Shown piece by piece: positions 7,981 through 19,269 of a stretch of DNA of 46,136 bases (its first letter is position 1; every line of letters starts with the position of its first letter). The stretch is from Dehalococcoides mccartyi (GTDB lineage Bacteria; Chloroflexota; Dehalococcoidia; UBA2979): contig CAMBFG010000013.1 in assembly GCA_945865925.1 (NCBI GenBank), positions 1 through 46,136 on the forward strand, written 5' to 3'. The notes below the pieces were generated by a model. It was not told the origin of the DNA. It did not search any database and saw only the letters and a program-made list of their open reading frames with translations. The position numbers and the translations under genes are program-made.

Positions 7981-9129
7981 TCACCCTGGCGCGGCGAATG
8001 CCACGTTGTGTCGCACCGCGTCGGGCGCCACGAAGGCGACGAGGCGTTCCGCCTCCGCCTCCAGGCCGTCTCGGTCGTCTCCGCCGAGGCGAGCGAACGG
8101 TTCCACGAGCAGTGTCGCCGTCTCGCCTTCGCGGACGATGCGCCAGAAGCCGGCGAAGGCACCGTCCAGCAGGAGACTGCCGCCTCCGGCGCCGTTTCCG
8201 GCGAGCGGTGAGGGCGCTCGCTCCTCGGGGATGACACGGCTGCGGTCCGCGTGGGACAGCAGCAGGTTGTCGTACTCGGGGAGGAATCGCGGCGGCACGG
8301 GTGTCTCCGGGTCGGGGCGCGGAGCGTCCGGGAGGTCGAACAGCTCGCTGCCGTCCTCACCTCGGAAGGTGCGTAGCCGGGGACGGAGGCGGTCGATCAC
8401 CTCGCGTAGATGGGTGAGGCCGCTCCACGCCTGGGCGTCCTGGATCGTGGCCGGTCCGAACGCGGCGAAGTAGCGCATGACGAGCGCGCCGACCGAGGGC
8501 CGCTTCGTCAGCCCTCGCCCCAGCCAGCCCTCCACCGTCGTCCACGTCGCCGCCGCATGGCCGCCCCACACCCCGCGAGGTGGCACCTGGACGACCGGGA
8601 GCAGGTATGTCGCGCAGTAGGCGAGCGACAAGGCATCACTGGCGGGCCAGCGCTTGGCGAGCAGCGCGCCCAGGGCTGCCCTTGTCCTCGGCTGAGCCTC
8701 GAGTTCTCGCCGGGCCGTCGCGAGGAGCGCGTCTTCGTCCAGGCCGATGAGCGCGCGCCCGAACGGGCTGCCGCTGTACGTCGCGCGCTCCAGCACGCGC
8801 TGCACGACCGGCCGCAGCGCCAGGCAGTCGCGCGCGCTCACAAGGTGGATCGTCCCGCGCATCATCGGCGCGCGGACGACCTGCCGCTCTGTGGTCGCCT
8901 TCGCCAGTTCTTCGACAGCGAAGCCCTCGAGGCGGGTCCACAGGCCGACATACGGCGCGAGCGGCTGCTGTGACTGCATCCCAGCCAGATGTTCGATGGC
9001 CTCGACGGCGCCAAGGGAGGCGCGCTCGCGCAAGAACTGACGCTCGATGAGCGCTCGGTTCAGGGCACGCGTCGTGAGCACTTCTTCGCGACGTGCAGCG
9101 GACCTGGTGGCGGGGGAGAGTTCTGGCAT
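7981..9129 (-). CDS. AlkZ-like winged-helix (HTH_42) protein, possible DNA glycosylase
   Basis: The 382 residues match the winged-helix HTH_42 family, which includes the DNA glycosylases AlkZ (interstrand crosslink unhooking) and YcaQ. Visible family features are an N-terminal RALNRALIERQFL helix, the segment AGMQSQQP, which holds the Q-x-Q motif used for catalysis in AlkZ, then APMMRGTIHLVSARD, a central helical part containing FGPATIQDAQAWSGL, and a late LLSHADRSRVI segment. Glycosylase activity is inferred from the QxQ motif, since many family members are uncharacterised. ATG 9129 has a modest AGCAGG site. The stop is TGA at 7981, 88 bases before the gapA start. It probably acts in base-excision repair of bulky or crosslinked bases. 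Confidence 0.8.
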   Translation of the reverse strand: MPELSPATRSAARREEVLTTRALNRALIERQFLRERASLGAVEAIEHLAGMQSQQPLAPYVGLWTRLEGFAVEELAKATTERQVVRAPMMRGTIHLVSARDCLALRPVVQRVLERATYSGSPFGRALIGLDEDALLATARRELEAQPRTRAALGALLAKRWPASDALSLAYCATYLLPVVQVPPRGVWGGHAAATWTTVEGWLGRGLTKRPSVGALVMRYFAAFGPATIQDAQAWSGLTHLREVIDRLRPRLRTFRGEDGSELFDLPDAPRPDPETPVPPRFLPEYDNLLLSHADRSRVIPEERAPSPLAGNGAGGGSLLLDGAFAGFWRIVREGETATLLVEPFARLGGDDRDGLEAEAERLVAFVAPDAVRHNVAFAAPG

Positions 9130-9138
9130 GGGGGCCTG

Positions 9139-10059
9139 CTACAGCAGGATACGCGTCGGGGCGTCAGCAGGCTTCCGCCTGAAATCTGTGAGGATCGTCC
9201 GTCGCCGCCCTCGAGGGTCTTCCCACTCCTCGATGTGGCAGCGTCCGGAGGCCTCCAGGGCCGCCTCGGCGGCTCGGACGTGGGCCACCGCCTCCGCGCG
9301 CAGGTCCGCGGCGGCAGGGAAATGCTGCTGCTGGTGGAGCGCCTCGTGCAGTTGGGCGATGCCGACGCGCAGCGCCCAGCCGAGCACCAACTGCGCCCAC
9401 CCGAGGTGGAACGCGCGGTCGGCGAACACCAACGGGTAACGCTCGTGGCTGGCGCCCTCGGCCACGAACAGCGCCGTCGGCCCGAAGTTGGGCCGCGCGA
9501 GGTCTGAGGCTGCCCGGTAGATCGTCCGCAGATGTGCGTCCCCGGCGATCGACTCACCTGAGAAGTACTGGCCGAGGCCGACCTCAATCGAGCGGGTGGC
9601 CTCGTGCCGTCCGTAGGCCTCGTGCGTCCAGCGCCGCCACTCGTCCATCTCCGCCGTGATGCCGTGCTGGGCCGCGACCATCTCCACGGCGTTCCGCACG
9701 AGGGGGATCGCGGACTGGTACGCGCCCCGCCGGACGAGGGCTGCCGCGTCCGACAGCAGCAGGAAGGAGCGACTCCACAGGCTCGCGTACGCCGCCATCG
9801 TCATGTTCCGCGCCGTCACCTGATAGCCAGCGGCCGAGATGCGCGCCTGTAGGTGCAGGTTCGCCTCCAGCAGCGCCCACTCCTCAGCACACACGAACCC
9901 CGTCTGACGCCACGCGTCCTCCTCGACGTCGTCGAGGCCCTCGGGTTTGCCGGGGAGTGCCCAGCCGGGGAGCACACGCATGCCGGAGACGCGCTGTGGC
10001 GGGTCAGCGATCCGCAGGGGCGGGTGGTCGTGCCCGTCGTGCGCTGTCTCGCCGGTCAT
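9139..10059 (-). CDS. Unknown helical protein (resembles DUF5677/HEPN-like)
   Basis: I do not recognise a named family with certainty. The 306-residue product is mostly alpha-helical and rich in Ala, Leu and Arg. It has no signal peptide or membrane segment. The stretch YQSAIPLVRNAVEMVAAQHG resembles the helix around the Arg of DUF5677/HEPN-like proteins, but this is a weak eye-level likeness. His-rich pieces occur at the N-terminus (HDGHDH) and near EALHQQQHF. I chose ATG 10059, 10 bases past the enolase stop, over the long open frame that overlaps eno. It is probably co-transcribed with eno upstream and the AlkZ-like gene downstream, although a function shared with either is not evident. 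Confidence 0.6.
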   Translation of the reverse strand: MTGETAHDGHDHPPLRIADPPQRVSGMRVLPGWALPGKPEGLDDVEEDAWRQTGFVCAEEWALLEANLHLQARISAAGYQVTARNMTMAAYASLWSRSFLLLSDAAALVRRGAYQSAIPLVRNAVEMVAAQHGITAEMDEWRRWTHEAYGRHEATRSIEVGLGQYFSGESIAGDAHLRTIYRAASDLARPNFGPTALFVAEGASHERYPLVFADRAFHLGWAQLVLGWALRVGIAQLHEALHQQQHFPAAADLRAEAVAHVRAAEAALEASGRCHIEEWEDPRGRRRTILTDFRRKPADAPTRILL

Positions 10060-10069
10060 CGCGGGTCGC

Positions 10070-11428
<1,359 letters not shown>

Positions 11429-11433
11429 TCAGG

Positions 11434-12384
11434 TCAGCGCGCTCGCGGGTGGACGGACTGGTAGACCTCGCGGAGGTGCTCGTCCGCCAACTGTGTGTAG
11501 ACCTGCGTTGTGGACACGTTTGCATGGCCCAGGAGTTCCTGCACGTCGCGTACGGACGCCCCGCCTCGGAGGAGGTGTGTCGCGAACGAGTGGCGGAGAG
11601 TGTGCGGGGTCACGTGAGCGGCAATGCCCGCCGATTTCGCGTAGCCCTTCAGGATGAGCCAGAACCCCTGGCGGGTGAGCCGCTCGCCGCGACGGTTCAC
11701 GAAGAGGGCGTGCTGCGTGCGGTTCTTCAGCAGGATCGGGCGCGCTTCGTCGAGGTACTTCGTGAGCGCCTGCACCGCCGCCTCGTGGACGGGGATCGTG
11801 CGCTCCTTGGAGCCTTTGCCCAGGCAGCGCGCCCACGCCGGTGCGGGTGTCAGGTGGACCGAGTCCATGTTCAAAGACACGAGTTCCGTCACCCGCATCC
11901 CCGTGGCGTACATCAACTCGAGCATCGCGTGGTCGCGGACGGCCTCGGCGGAGTCGTACTTGCGAGGTTCTTTGAGCAGCAGGTCGACTTCCTCGGTGCT
12001 CATCGGCTTCGGCACGGGCTTCGGGGCGCGGGGGGAGTCGATCTGCGCTGTCGGGTTCGAGGTGAGGTCGCCGTGGTCCAGGAGGAAGGCGCAGAACGAC
12101 TTCACCGCAGCGACTTTCCGCGCCACGGTCGCCTTTGCGTAGGAGCGCCCATTCAGGTCGCCGATGAACCCGAGGATCGTGTCCTTGGTGACGCCCTTGG
12201 CGACCGTCGTCGTCGTCGCAGCCGATGCGCCGTTTGCGCTCGTACCGTTGGTGCCGGCGCGGTGGTCGCCCGTCACGAAGCGCTCGAACCCGCCGAGGTC
12301 GTTGCGATAGGCATCGATCGTGTTCTTGGATGCGCCGCGTTCAGCGGAGAGGTAGTGCAGGAATGCCTCGATGCGATCGTGCAC
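11434..12384 (-). CDS. xerD: Tyrosine recombinase of the XerC/XerD type
   Basis: Site-specific recombinase of the kind that resolves chromosome dimers at dif. From GTG 12384 it is 316 residues, close to the usual 300. The catalytic set is complete: Arg in ATGMRVTEL, Lys in GKGSKERTIPV, His-x-x-Arg in TPHTLRHSFATHLL, His in LLGHANVSTTQ and the nucleophilic Tyr in VYTQ. The N-terminal SAM-like domain begins RIEAFLHYLSAERG and carries a Thr/Ser/Ala-rich insertion of about 25 residues after FERFVTG. The GTG start is preceded by AGAGGAAGG with good spacing, which I prefer to the longer frame. XerC and XerD cannot be told apart by eye. Housekeeping neighbours and the lack of mobile-element genes favour a chromosomal Xer over a phage integrase. 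Confidence 0.88.
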   Translation of the reverse strand: MHDRIEAFLHYLSAERGASKNTIDAYRNDLGGFERFVTGDHRAGTNGTSANGASAATTTTVAKGVTKDTILGFIGDLNGRSYAKATVARKVAAVKSFCAFLLDHGDLTSNPTAQIDSPRAPKPVPKPMSTEEVDLLLKEPRKYDSAEAVRDHAMLELMYATGMRVTELVSLNMDSVHLTPAPAWARCLGKGSKERTIPVHEAAVQALTKYLDEARPILLKNRTQHALFVNRRGERLTRQGFWLILKGYAKSAGIAAHVTPHTLRHSFATHLLRGGASVRDVQELLGHANVSTTQVYTQLADEHLREVYQSVHPRAR

Positions 12385-12438
12385 CGTGGATCCTTCCTCT
12401 CGCCTCGTCGTATCGAGGTACGAGCCCGACGCTCTCCC

Positions 12439-12526
12439 GCGTGCGCCTGTGTGGCGCACTTCTGTGTTTCGGACCGCTGGGTGTGCTGAACCCTGCCCGC
12501 GAGTGACTACGTATACAGGCGCACGC
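12439..12526. repeat. 12-bp inverted repeat upstream of the recombinase gene
   Basis: The 12-mer gcgtgcgcctgt (12439-12450) recurs as its exact reverse complement acaggcgcacgc (12515-12526), separated by 64 bases. It lies 55-142 bases upstream of the GTG start of the Xer-type gene, inside the 239-base gap between that gene and uvrC. The second copy sits in a locally AT-richer stretch (actacgtatac and gtctacataacg). It could be an operator pair or chance; it does not look like a dif site. Confidence 0.4.
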
Positions 12527-12623
12527 AAGTGGTGTCTACATAACGCGTTGATTCACGGATGAAGATTTCGTGTCGCGCCTGCGCGGGAATCGGCGTATGC
12601 GCCGTGAAACACAACGCACCAAA

Positions 12624-14549
12624 CTAGAGCGCGGCCTTGACTGCTGTTGCTAAGCGTGCCGTGAAGCCCACCGTCGTCGCGATCTCTTCGACGCTCGCTT
12701 CACGGATCGCTTTGACCGATCCGAACTTGCGCAGCAGTGCGCGTTTCCGCTTCGGACCGACGCCTGGGATCACATCGAGGGCGGACTGCACCGCAGCCTT
12801 GCCACGTACCTGCCGGTGATACGTGATCGCGAATCGGTGTGCCTCGTCGCGGATGCGCTGCACGAGGTAGAGCGCCTCCGACTGTCGAGGCAGCATGATC
12901 GACTCGGACACATCCGCGACGAAGATCTCTTCTTGTTGCTTCGCGAGTCCACACACCGGGATGTCACGCAGCCCGAGGTTGCGCATCACATCGAGCGCGA
13001 CACCGAGTTGGCCCTTGCCACCGTCGATGATTACGAGGTCGGGGACTTCGTCCCACGGCGACGGCTCATCCGGCACCGCGACCTCGGTCGGCTCGACCTC
13101 AGGCTCCTCGGAGATCGAGGCGGCCACTTCTGCCGACTCGGTCGCGTTCGCTGAGCCAAGTTCGGCGCGGCGACGCTCCGCGATCCGCCGGAAGCGCCGC
13201 GTCAGGACCTCTTTCATCGAGGCGAAGTCGTCCTGGCCGGATACCGTCTTGATGCGGAAGCGCCGGTACTGCTGATTCGCCGGCCGCCCGTCGAGGAACA
13301 CCACCATCGAGGCGACCGTGCTCGTCCCCTGGATGGTCGAGATGTCATAACACTCGATTCGATGCGGGGGAGACGGGAGGTCGAGTTCGGTCGCCAGCAG
13401 ATTCAGCGCAGATTCGGTCTTGTCGCGGTCAACGACCCAGCGGGCGTGGTGCATCCGCAGGCTTTCGCGCGCGTTCTCTTCGGCGGTCTGGACGAGGCCT
13501 CGGCGCTCCCCCCGGACCGGAACCGCGAGTTCGACCGCGCCACCGCGCCGCTCCCGCAGCACGATTTCGAGGTCGTCTCGGTCGGCGGGCTCGAAGGGGA
13601 GCAGCACCACCCGCGGCACATACGTCGCGTCTGCGTAGAACTGCGCAAGGAACGCCGACAGCACATCGGCGTCGGACGTGTCCTGCGTGCCATCGAGCAT
13701 GAATGAGTCCGTGTCGGCGACCACGGTGCCGCGGACGAAGAACACCTGCACACACGCCTCGTCCTCCGCCCGCGCGAGCGCGAACACGTCGGCATCGAGG
13801 CTCGTGGTGGTCGCCATCTGCTGGCGCTCGGTCACCTTCTGGATCGCCGCGACTTGGTCTCGCAGCCGCGCGGCGCGCTCGAACTCGAGGCTGGCGGCGG
13901 CGCGCTCCATCTCGGCGCGCGTGTGCTTCAGCACCTCGGCAGAGCGGCCCTCGAGGAAGAGGATCGTCTCCGCGATGACGGTGTCGTACTCCTCCTTCGT
14001 GCAGTAGGAGGTACACGGCGCGATGCAGCGCTTGATGAAGTAGTCGAGGCACGGTCGCGCGTCGTCGCCGGTGATCTCCTTCGTGCAGGAGCGCCACGGG
14101 AACAACTTCTTTACGACGTCGAGCGTGCGGCGCACCGACCCGGCCGAGGCGTACGGCCCGAAGTACCTCGCACCGTCGTTCGCCACGCGTCGCGTGATCG
14201 TGACGCGTGGCCATGGGTGCTGCACGTCAACCTTGAGGTATGGGTAGTGCTTGTCGTCCTTCAGGCGGACGTTGTGCGGCGGCTGGTACCGCTTCACGAG
14301 TGTGGCTTCGAGGTGCAGCGCCTCGGCCTCGTTGCGCGTCACCACGTGCTCGATGACGCGCGCGGTCTCCGCCAGGAAGCGCACCTTCGGCTCCAGCGAC
14401 CGGGACGAGCCGAAGTAGGAGCGCACGCGGTCGCGCAGCCGGCGCGCCTTGCCGATGTAGATCACGTCGCCTCGGGCGTCTCGCATGATGTAGACGCCCG
14501 GCGTGTCCGGCAGCGAACGGACCTGGTGGAGGACGGACTCGTCGATCAT
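12624..14549 (-). CDS. uvrC: Excinuclease ABC subunit UvrC
   Basis: Makes both incisions in nucleotide-excision repair after UvrB has marked damage. It is 641 residues. The N-terminal GIY-YIG nuclease is seen in PDTPGVYIMRD and VIYIGKARRLRDRVRSYF. A UVR motif that binds UvrB lies near SLEFERAARLRDQVAAI. The C-terminal RNase H-like nuclease contains ECYDISTIQGTSTVASMVVF and LVIIDGGKGQL, followed by a helix-hairpin-helix pair (DVIPGVGPKRKRALLRKFGS). An acidic, Pro/Glu-rich insertion of about 40 residues (around SISEEPEVEPTEVAVPDE) lies just before LVIIDGG. ATG 14549 overlaps the stop of the upstream ArsR-type gene as ATGA, so the two are translationally coupled. The longer open frame upstream of this ATG is rejected. 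Confidence 0.97.
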   Translation of the reverse strand: MIDESVLHQVRSLPDTPGVYIMRDARGDVIYIGKARRLRDRVRSYFGSSRSLEPKVRFLAETARVIEHVVTRNEAEALHLEATLVKRYQPPHNVRLKDDKHYPYLKVDVQHPWPRVTITRRVANDGARYFGPYASAGSVRRTLDVVKKLFPWRSCTKEITGDDARPCLDYFIKRCIAPCTSYCTKEEYDTVIAETILFLEGRSAEVLKHTRAEMERAAASLEFERAARLRDQVAAIQKVTERQQMATTTSLDADVFALARAEDEACVQVFFVRGTVVADTDSFMLDGTQDTSDADVLSAFLAQFYADATYVPRVVLLPFEPADRDDLEIVLRERRGGAVELAVPVRGERRGLVQTAEENARESLRMHHARWVVDRDKTESALNLLATELDLPSPPHRIECYDISTIQGTSTVASMVVFLDGRPANQQYRRFRIKTVSGQDDFASMKEVLTRRFRRIAERRRAELGSANATESAEVAASISEEPEVEPTEVAVPDEPSPWDEVPDLVIIDGGKGQLGVALDVMRNLGLRDIPVCGLAKQQEEIFVADVSESIMLPRQSEALYLVQRIRDEAHRFAITYHRQVRGKAAVQSALDVIPGVGPKRKRALLRKFGSVKAIREASVEEIATTVGFTARLATAVKAAL

Positions 14550-15277
14550 GTGTTCGATCGTACGCTCGCCCGCGCCCCCTCTGGCCCGGGCATGGCACCC
14601 ATCGCACCGAAGCCCGTCCGCCCGGCCGAGGTGATCCGCACCGCCCGCGTCCCCGGAATCCGCGCCACCCACCCTCGCGCCAGCGCTTGCTCGCACACCT
14701 GTGCCGCCAGCGCCCCGCCAAGGTGCGGCCGCCGCTCCGTCCAGTCCAGGCAGCCGAAGGCGAACCGCCGCTTCGTACGCGTAGCCGCCTCGGCATCCGC
14801 GCCGAGGACACTCAGCCATCGTTCGGCGTGTCGTCCGAGCGCCACATCCCCTCGAATCTCACCAACGGCCTCGATCGCCTCGAGGTCGACGAGCCGGTCG
14901 TAGAGCCACACGCCGAGCGTCCCAGCGAAATGGTCGTAGCAGGTGCGCGCCTGCATCAGCACGGGATCCGTGCGGCGGTCCCGCGCCTTCGGCCCGCCGG
15001 CTACCGCGGTCAGCACTTCGACCAGTTGTGCCACCGAGGGGCTCGCGAGGGCGTAGGTCATCTGGCGTCCCGTCCGTTCGGCCTCGACAAGTCCATGCTC
15101 GCGCAAAATCCGGAGGTGGTTGGACACATTCGGCTGGCTCGTCCCGGTGACCGCCACGAGTTCGCCGACCGCCGCGCTGCCCTCCATGAGCCGGTGAAGG
15201 ATCGCGAGGCGCAGCGGGTCAGCGAGCGCTTGTGCGATGGCGGCGGTGTCCGAGGTGTGCGGGGTCATCGGTACCAT
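14546..15277 (-). CDS. ArsR-type winged-helix transcriptional regulator
   Basis: The protein is 243 residues. Residues 5-95 form an ArsR-like winged helix: LADPLRLAILHRLMEG, VTGTSQPNVSNHLRILREHGL as recognition region, and the wing ERTGRQMTYALA. A longer C-terminal part follows, with RTCYDHFAGTLGVWLYDRL and CLDWTERRPHLGGALAAQV, ending WVARIPGTRAVRITSAG. This extension is shared by a common but poorly understood subgroup. Cys in RTCYDH and CLDW could sense a metal or oxidant, but that is speculation. Two starts are possible (ATG 15277 or 15268), neither with a ribosome site, so the message may be leaderless. A near-palindrome abuts the start. The gene overlaps uvrC by 4 bases. Confidence 0.85.
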   Translation of the reverse strand: MVPMTPHTSDTAAIAQALADPLRLAILHRLMEGSAAVGELVAVTGTSQPNVSNHLRILREHGLVEAERTGRQMTYALASPSVAQLVEVLTAVAGGPKARDRRTDPVLMQARTCYDHFAGTLGVWLYDRLVDLEAIEAVGEIRGDVALGRHAERWLSVLGADAEAATRTKRRFAFGCLDWTERRPHLGGALAAQVCEQALARGWVARIPGTRAVRITSAGRTGFGAMGAMPGPEGARASVRSNT

Positions 15278-15279
15278 CG

Positions 15280-15303
15280 ATACATCATGTGATCATGATA
15301 CAT
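15280..15303. promoter_or_regulatory. 24-bp near-palindrome at the start of the ArsR-type gene, probable autoregulatory operator
   Basis: Arms atacatcatg (15280-15289) and catgatacat (15294-15303) flank tgat and match at 8 of 10 positions. The sequence is strikingly AT-rich for this genome and begins 3 bases upstream of the ATG at 15277. Its size and symmetry suit a dimeric ArsR-type repressor, so self-regulation, with uvrC in the same transcript, is a reasonable inference. A separate perfect 12-base palindrome (agcagcgctgct, 15323-15334) lies just upstream. Confidence 0.55.
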
Positions 15304-15406
15304 GGTGTGCGTCAGGTAATGCAGCAGCGCTGCTAAGGCATCGAGGGTTCAGGTTCGAGGAGTAGGTACGAAGTGGGGCCAGCGCCGCGAGGCGTTGAGA
15401 AGAAAG

Positions 15407-15482
15407 TGGTGCGCCCGGGAGGATTCGAACCTCCGGCCTCTGCCTCCGCAGGGCAGCGCTCTATCCCCTGAGCTACGAGCGC
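15407..15482 (-). tRNA. tRNA-Arg (anticodon GCG)
   Basis: The reverse strand folds well: acceptor GCGCTCG with CGGGCGC, discriminator A and encoded CCA, D arm AGCTCAGGGGATAGAGC, and T arm GGAGG/TTCGAAT/CCTCC. The anticodon stem CTGCC/GGCAG closes the loop CTGCGGA, in which the only T must be T33, so the anticodon is GCG (plus-strand 15447-15449). Bacteria nearly always read CGU/CGC/CGA with an ACG anticodon deaminated to ICG by TadA; a G34 version reads only CGC and CGU. The rest of the molecule looks like an ordinary bacterial tRNA-Arg(ACG). Confidence 0.93.
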
Positions 15483-15520
15483 ACGAGGTGGATGCCGCCA
15501 TCCGGTCCGTGCATGGGACT

Positions 15521-15607
<87 letters not shown>

Positions 15608-15631
15608 GTGCGGTCATCCGGTTCGGCTCGA

Positions 15632-15708
15632 TGGTGGGCGGTATTGGACTCGAACCAATGACCTCTCGCGTGTGAAGCGAGCGCTCGTACCAACTGAGCT
15701 AACCGCCC
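15632..15708 (-). tRNA. tRNA-Val (anticodon CAC)
   Basis: The reverse strand folds with acceptor GGGCGGT/ACCGCCC, discriminator A, encoded CCA, D arm AGCTCAGTTGGTACGAGC and T loop TTCGAGT. The anticodon stem CTCGC/GCGAG closes the loop TTCACAC, giving anticodon CAC (plus-strand 15672-15674), which reads GUG. It is the first tRNA of the cluster in transcription order. Confidence 0.96.
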
Positions 15709-15888
15709 GGCGTGTCGCTCCGGAACGGCCATGCTAGACCGCGCCCCTCGTTCCAGACAAGCGCGAGAGGCCTTCGCTGAATCCGCCCCGCCGCCTACGA
15801 TCGCACTCAGCGAGCCCGCCGCAACGCCTCAAATCGAGGCCCGTCAGCGCTCGATCCCTGCGCCCACGCCGCCTGAATGGAGTCTGTC

Positions 15889-16374
15889 ATGCCTCGAATG
15901 TCTGCACGCGCACTCGGTATCGTCGTCGCGAGTACCCTCGCGGTCGCCCTGGCGGCGTGCGGTAGCGGCGAGCCGAAGCCGACGACGGCGGAGGCTGACG
16001 CAACAAAGGCGGCCGCGGCAGCCCTCTTCAGCGGTCCGGCAGCGCAGACGGCTTCCCTCGAAATGACCGACCTCAAGTACAGCAACACCGCCCTGGCTGC
16101 GAAGGCGGGCGATGTCCTCGAGGTCTCCCTTGCCAACAAGGGCAGCATCGAGCACGACTTCACCCTCGCGAAAGTGCCCGGCGAGAAGGCGCTCCGCGTG
16201 GGCGGCAAGGACACCGACGTGTCGGCCGGCAAGAACGAGGTCCACGCCCACCTGAGGTCGGGCGAGTCCGGGGTGGTACGTCTCAAGGTGTCTGAGGCGG
16301 GTACCTATGAGTTCTGGTGCACCGTCGCAGGTCACAAAGAAGCCGGGATGAAGGGCACACTGACCGTCCAGTAG
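15889..16374 (+). CDS. Cupredoxin (plastocyanin/azurin-like) lipoprotein
   Basis: Predicted periplasmic or outer-face electron carrier or copper protein. It is 161 residues from ATG 15889, which has GGAG 6 bases upstream; the ATG at 15877 lacks one. A lipoprotein signal peptide ends in the lipobox LAAC (near residue 24), followed by an Ala/Thr-rich linker. The cupredoxin fold contains SLANKGSIEHDF with the first His ligand and EFWCTVAGHKEAGMKG with the Cys, second His and Met ligands of a type 1 copper site. It is a single-gene unit between the tRNA cluster and acnA. An electron donor or copper-delivery role to a terminal oxidase is plausible, since a SURF1 gene lies elsewhere in this window, but unproven. 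Confidence 0.88.
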   Translation: MPRMSARALGIVVASTLAVALAACGSGEPKPTTAEADATKAAAAALFSGPAAQTASLEMTDLKYSNTALAAKAGDVLEVSLANKGSIEHDFTLAKVPGEKALRVGGKDTDVSAGKNEVHAHLRSGESGVVRLKVSEAGTYEFWCTVAGHKEAGMKGTLTVQ

Positions 16375-16382
16375 TGCCGAAA

Positions 16383-16415
16383 TGGTGCGTCCGAGAGGAC
16401 TCGAACCTCCCGGCC
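16383..16415 (-). pseudogene. 3' fragment of a tRNA gene (T arm plus acceptor and CCA)
   Basis: The reverse strand ends GGGAGGTTCGAGTCCTCTC, then CGGACGC, A and CCA. This is a complete T arm, 3' acceptor strand, discriminator and CCA, closely like the same part of tRNA-Arg(GCG) nearby (GGAGGTTCGAATCCTCC, CGGGCGC, ACCA). No matching 5' half (expected plus-strand cggacgc) lies in the following 120 bases before acnA, so it is not a whole gene. It may be a remnant of a duplicated tRNA or of an integration site. Confidence 0.7.
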
Positions 16416-16532
16416 CGAATCTGTCCCCTGCTGGCGCGCGGGCGTACGATGCGCGGGCCTTGAGGTCGCGATCCGGCTCAGTCATGCGCTCCCCGGCGCC
16501 TCACCGGGGCGTGCGCTTCGAAAGGATCAGGG

Positions 16533-19199
<2,667 letters not shown>

Positions 19200-19220
19200 C
19201 GAGGCCAGGCGCGCACGCTC

Positions 19221-19245
19221 AGAGGCCCCGTTCGACGGGGCCTCT
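19221..19245 (+). terminator. Hairpin terminator after acnA
   Basis: A perfect 10-bp stem (19221-19230 with 19236-19245) with loop TTCGA begins 21 bases after the acnA stop and is followed by TGATT. The run of T is short, so it may be only partly efficient, but its place at the gene end is convincing. The MFS gene starts 25 bases later. Confidence 0.75.
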
Positions 19246-19269
19246 TGATTCGGGACGATGTGAGGCGAT

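Noticed and set aside
7893-8360. N-terminal extension of GAPDH (open frame to 8360)
   Set aside because: The added residues are low-complexity antisense of the AlkZ-like gene; the ATG at 7892 has a good ribosome site and the normal GAPDH N-terminus.
11434-12384. Integrase of a mobile element
   Set aside because: Neighbours are housekeeping genes, with no adjacent tRNA target, excisionase or flanking direct repeats; a chromosomal Xer protein fits better.
12385-12623. dif site near the Xer-type gene
   Set aside because: The AT-richer stretch has no 28-base XerC/XerD-type arrangement.
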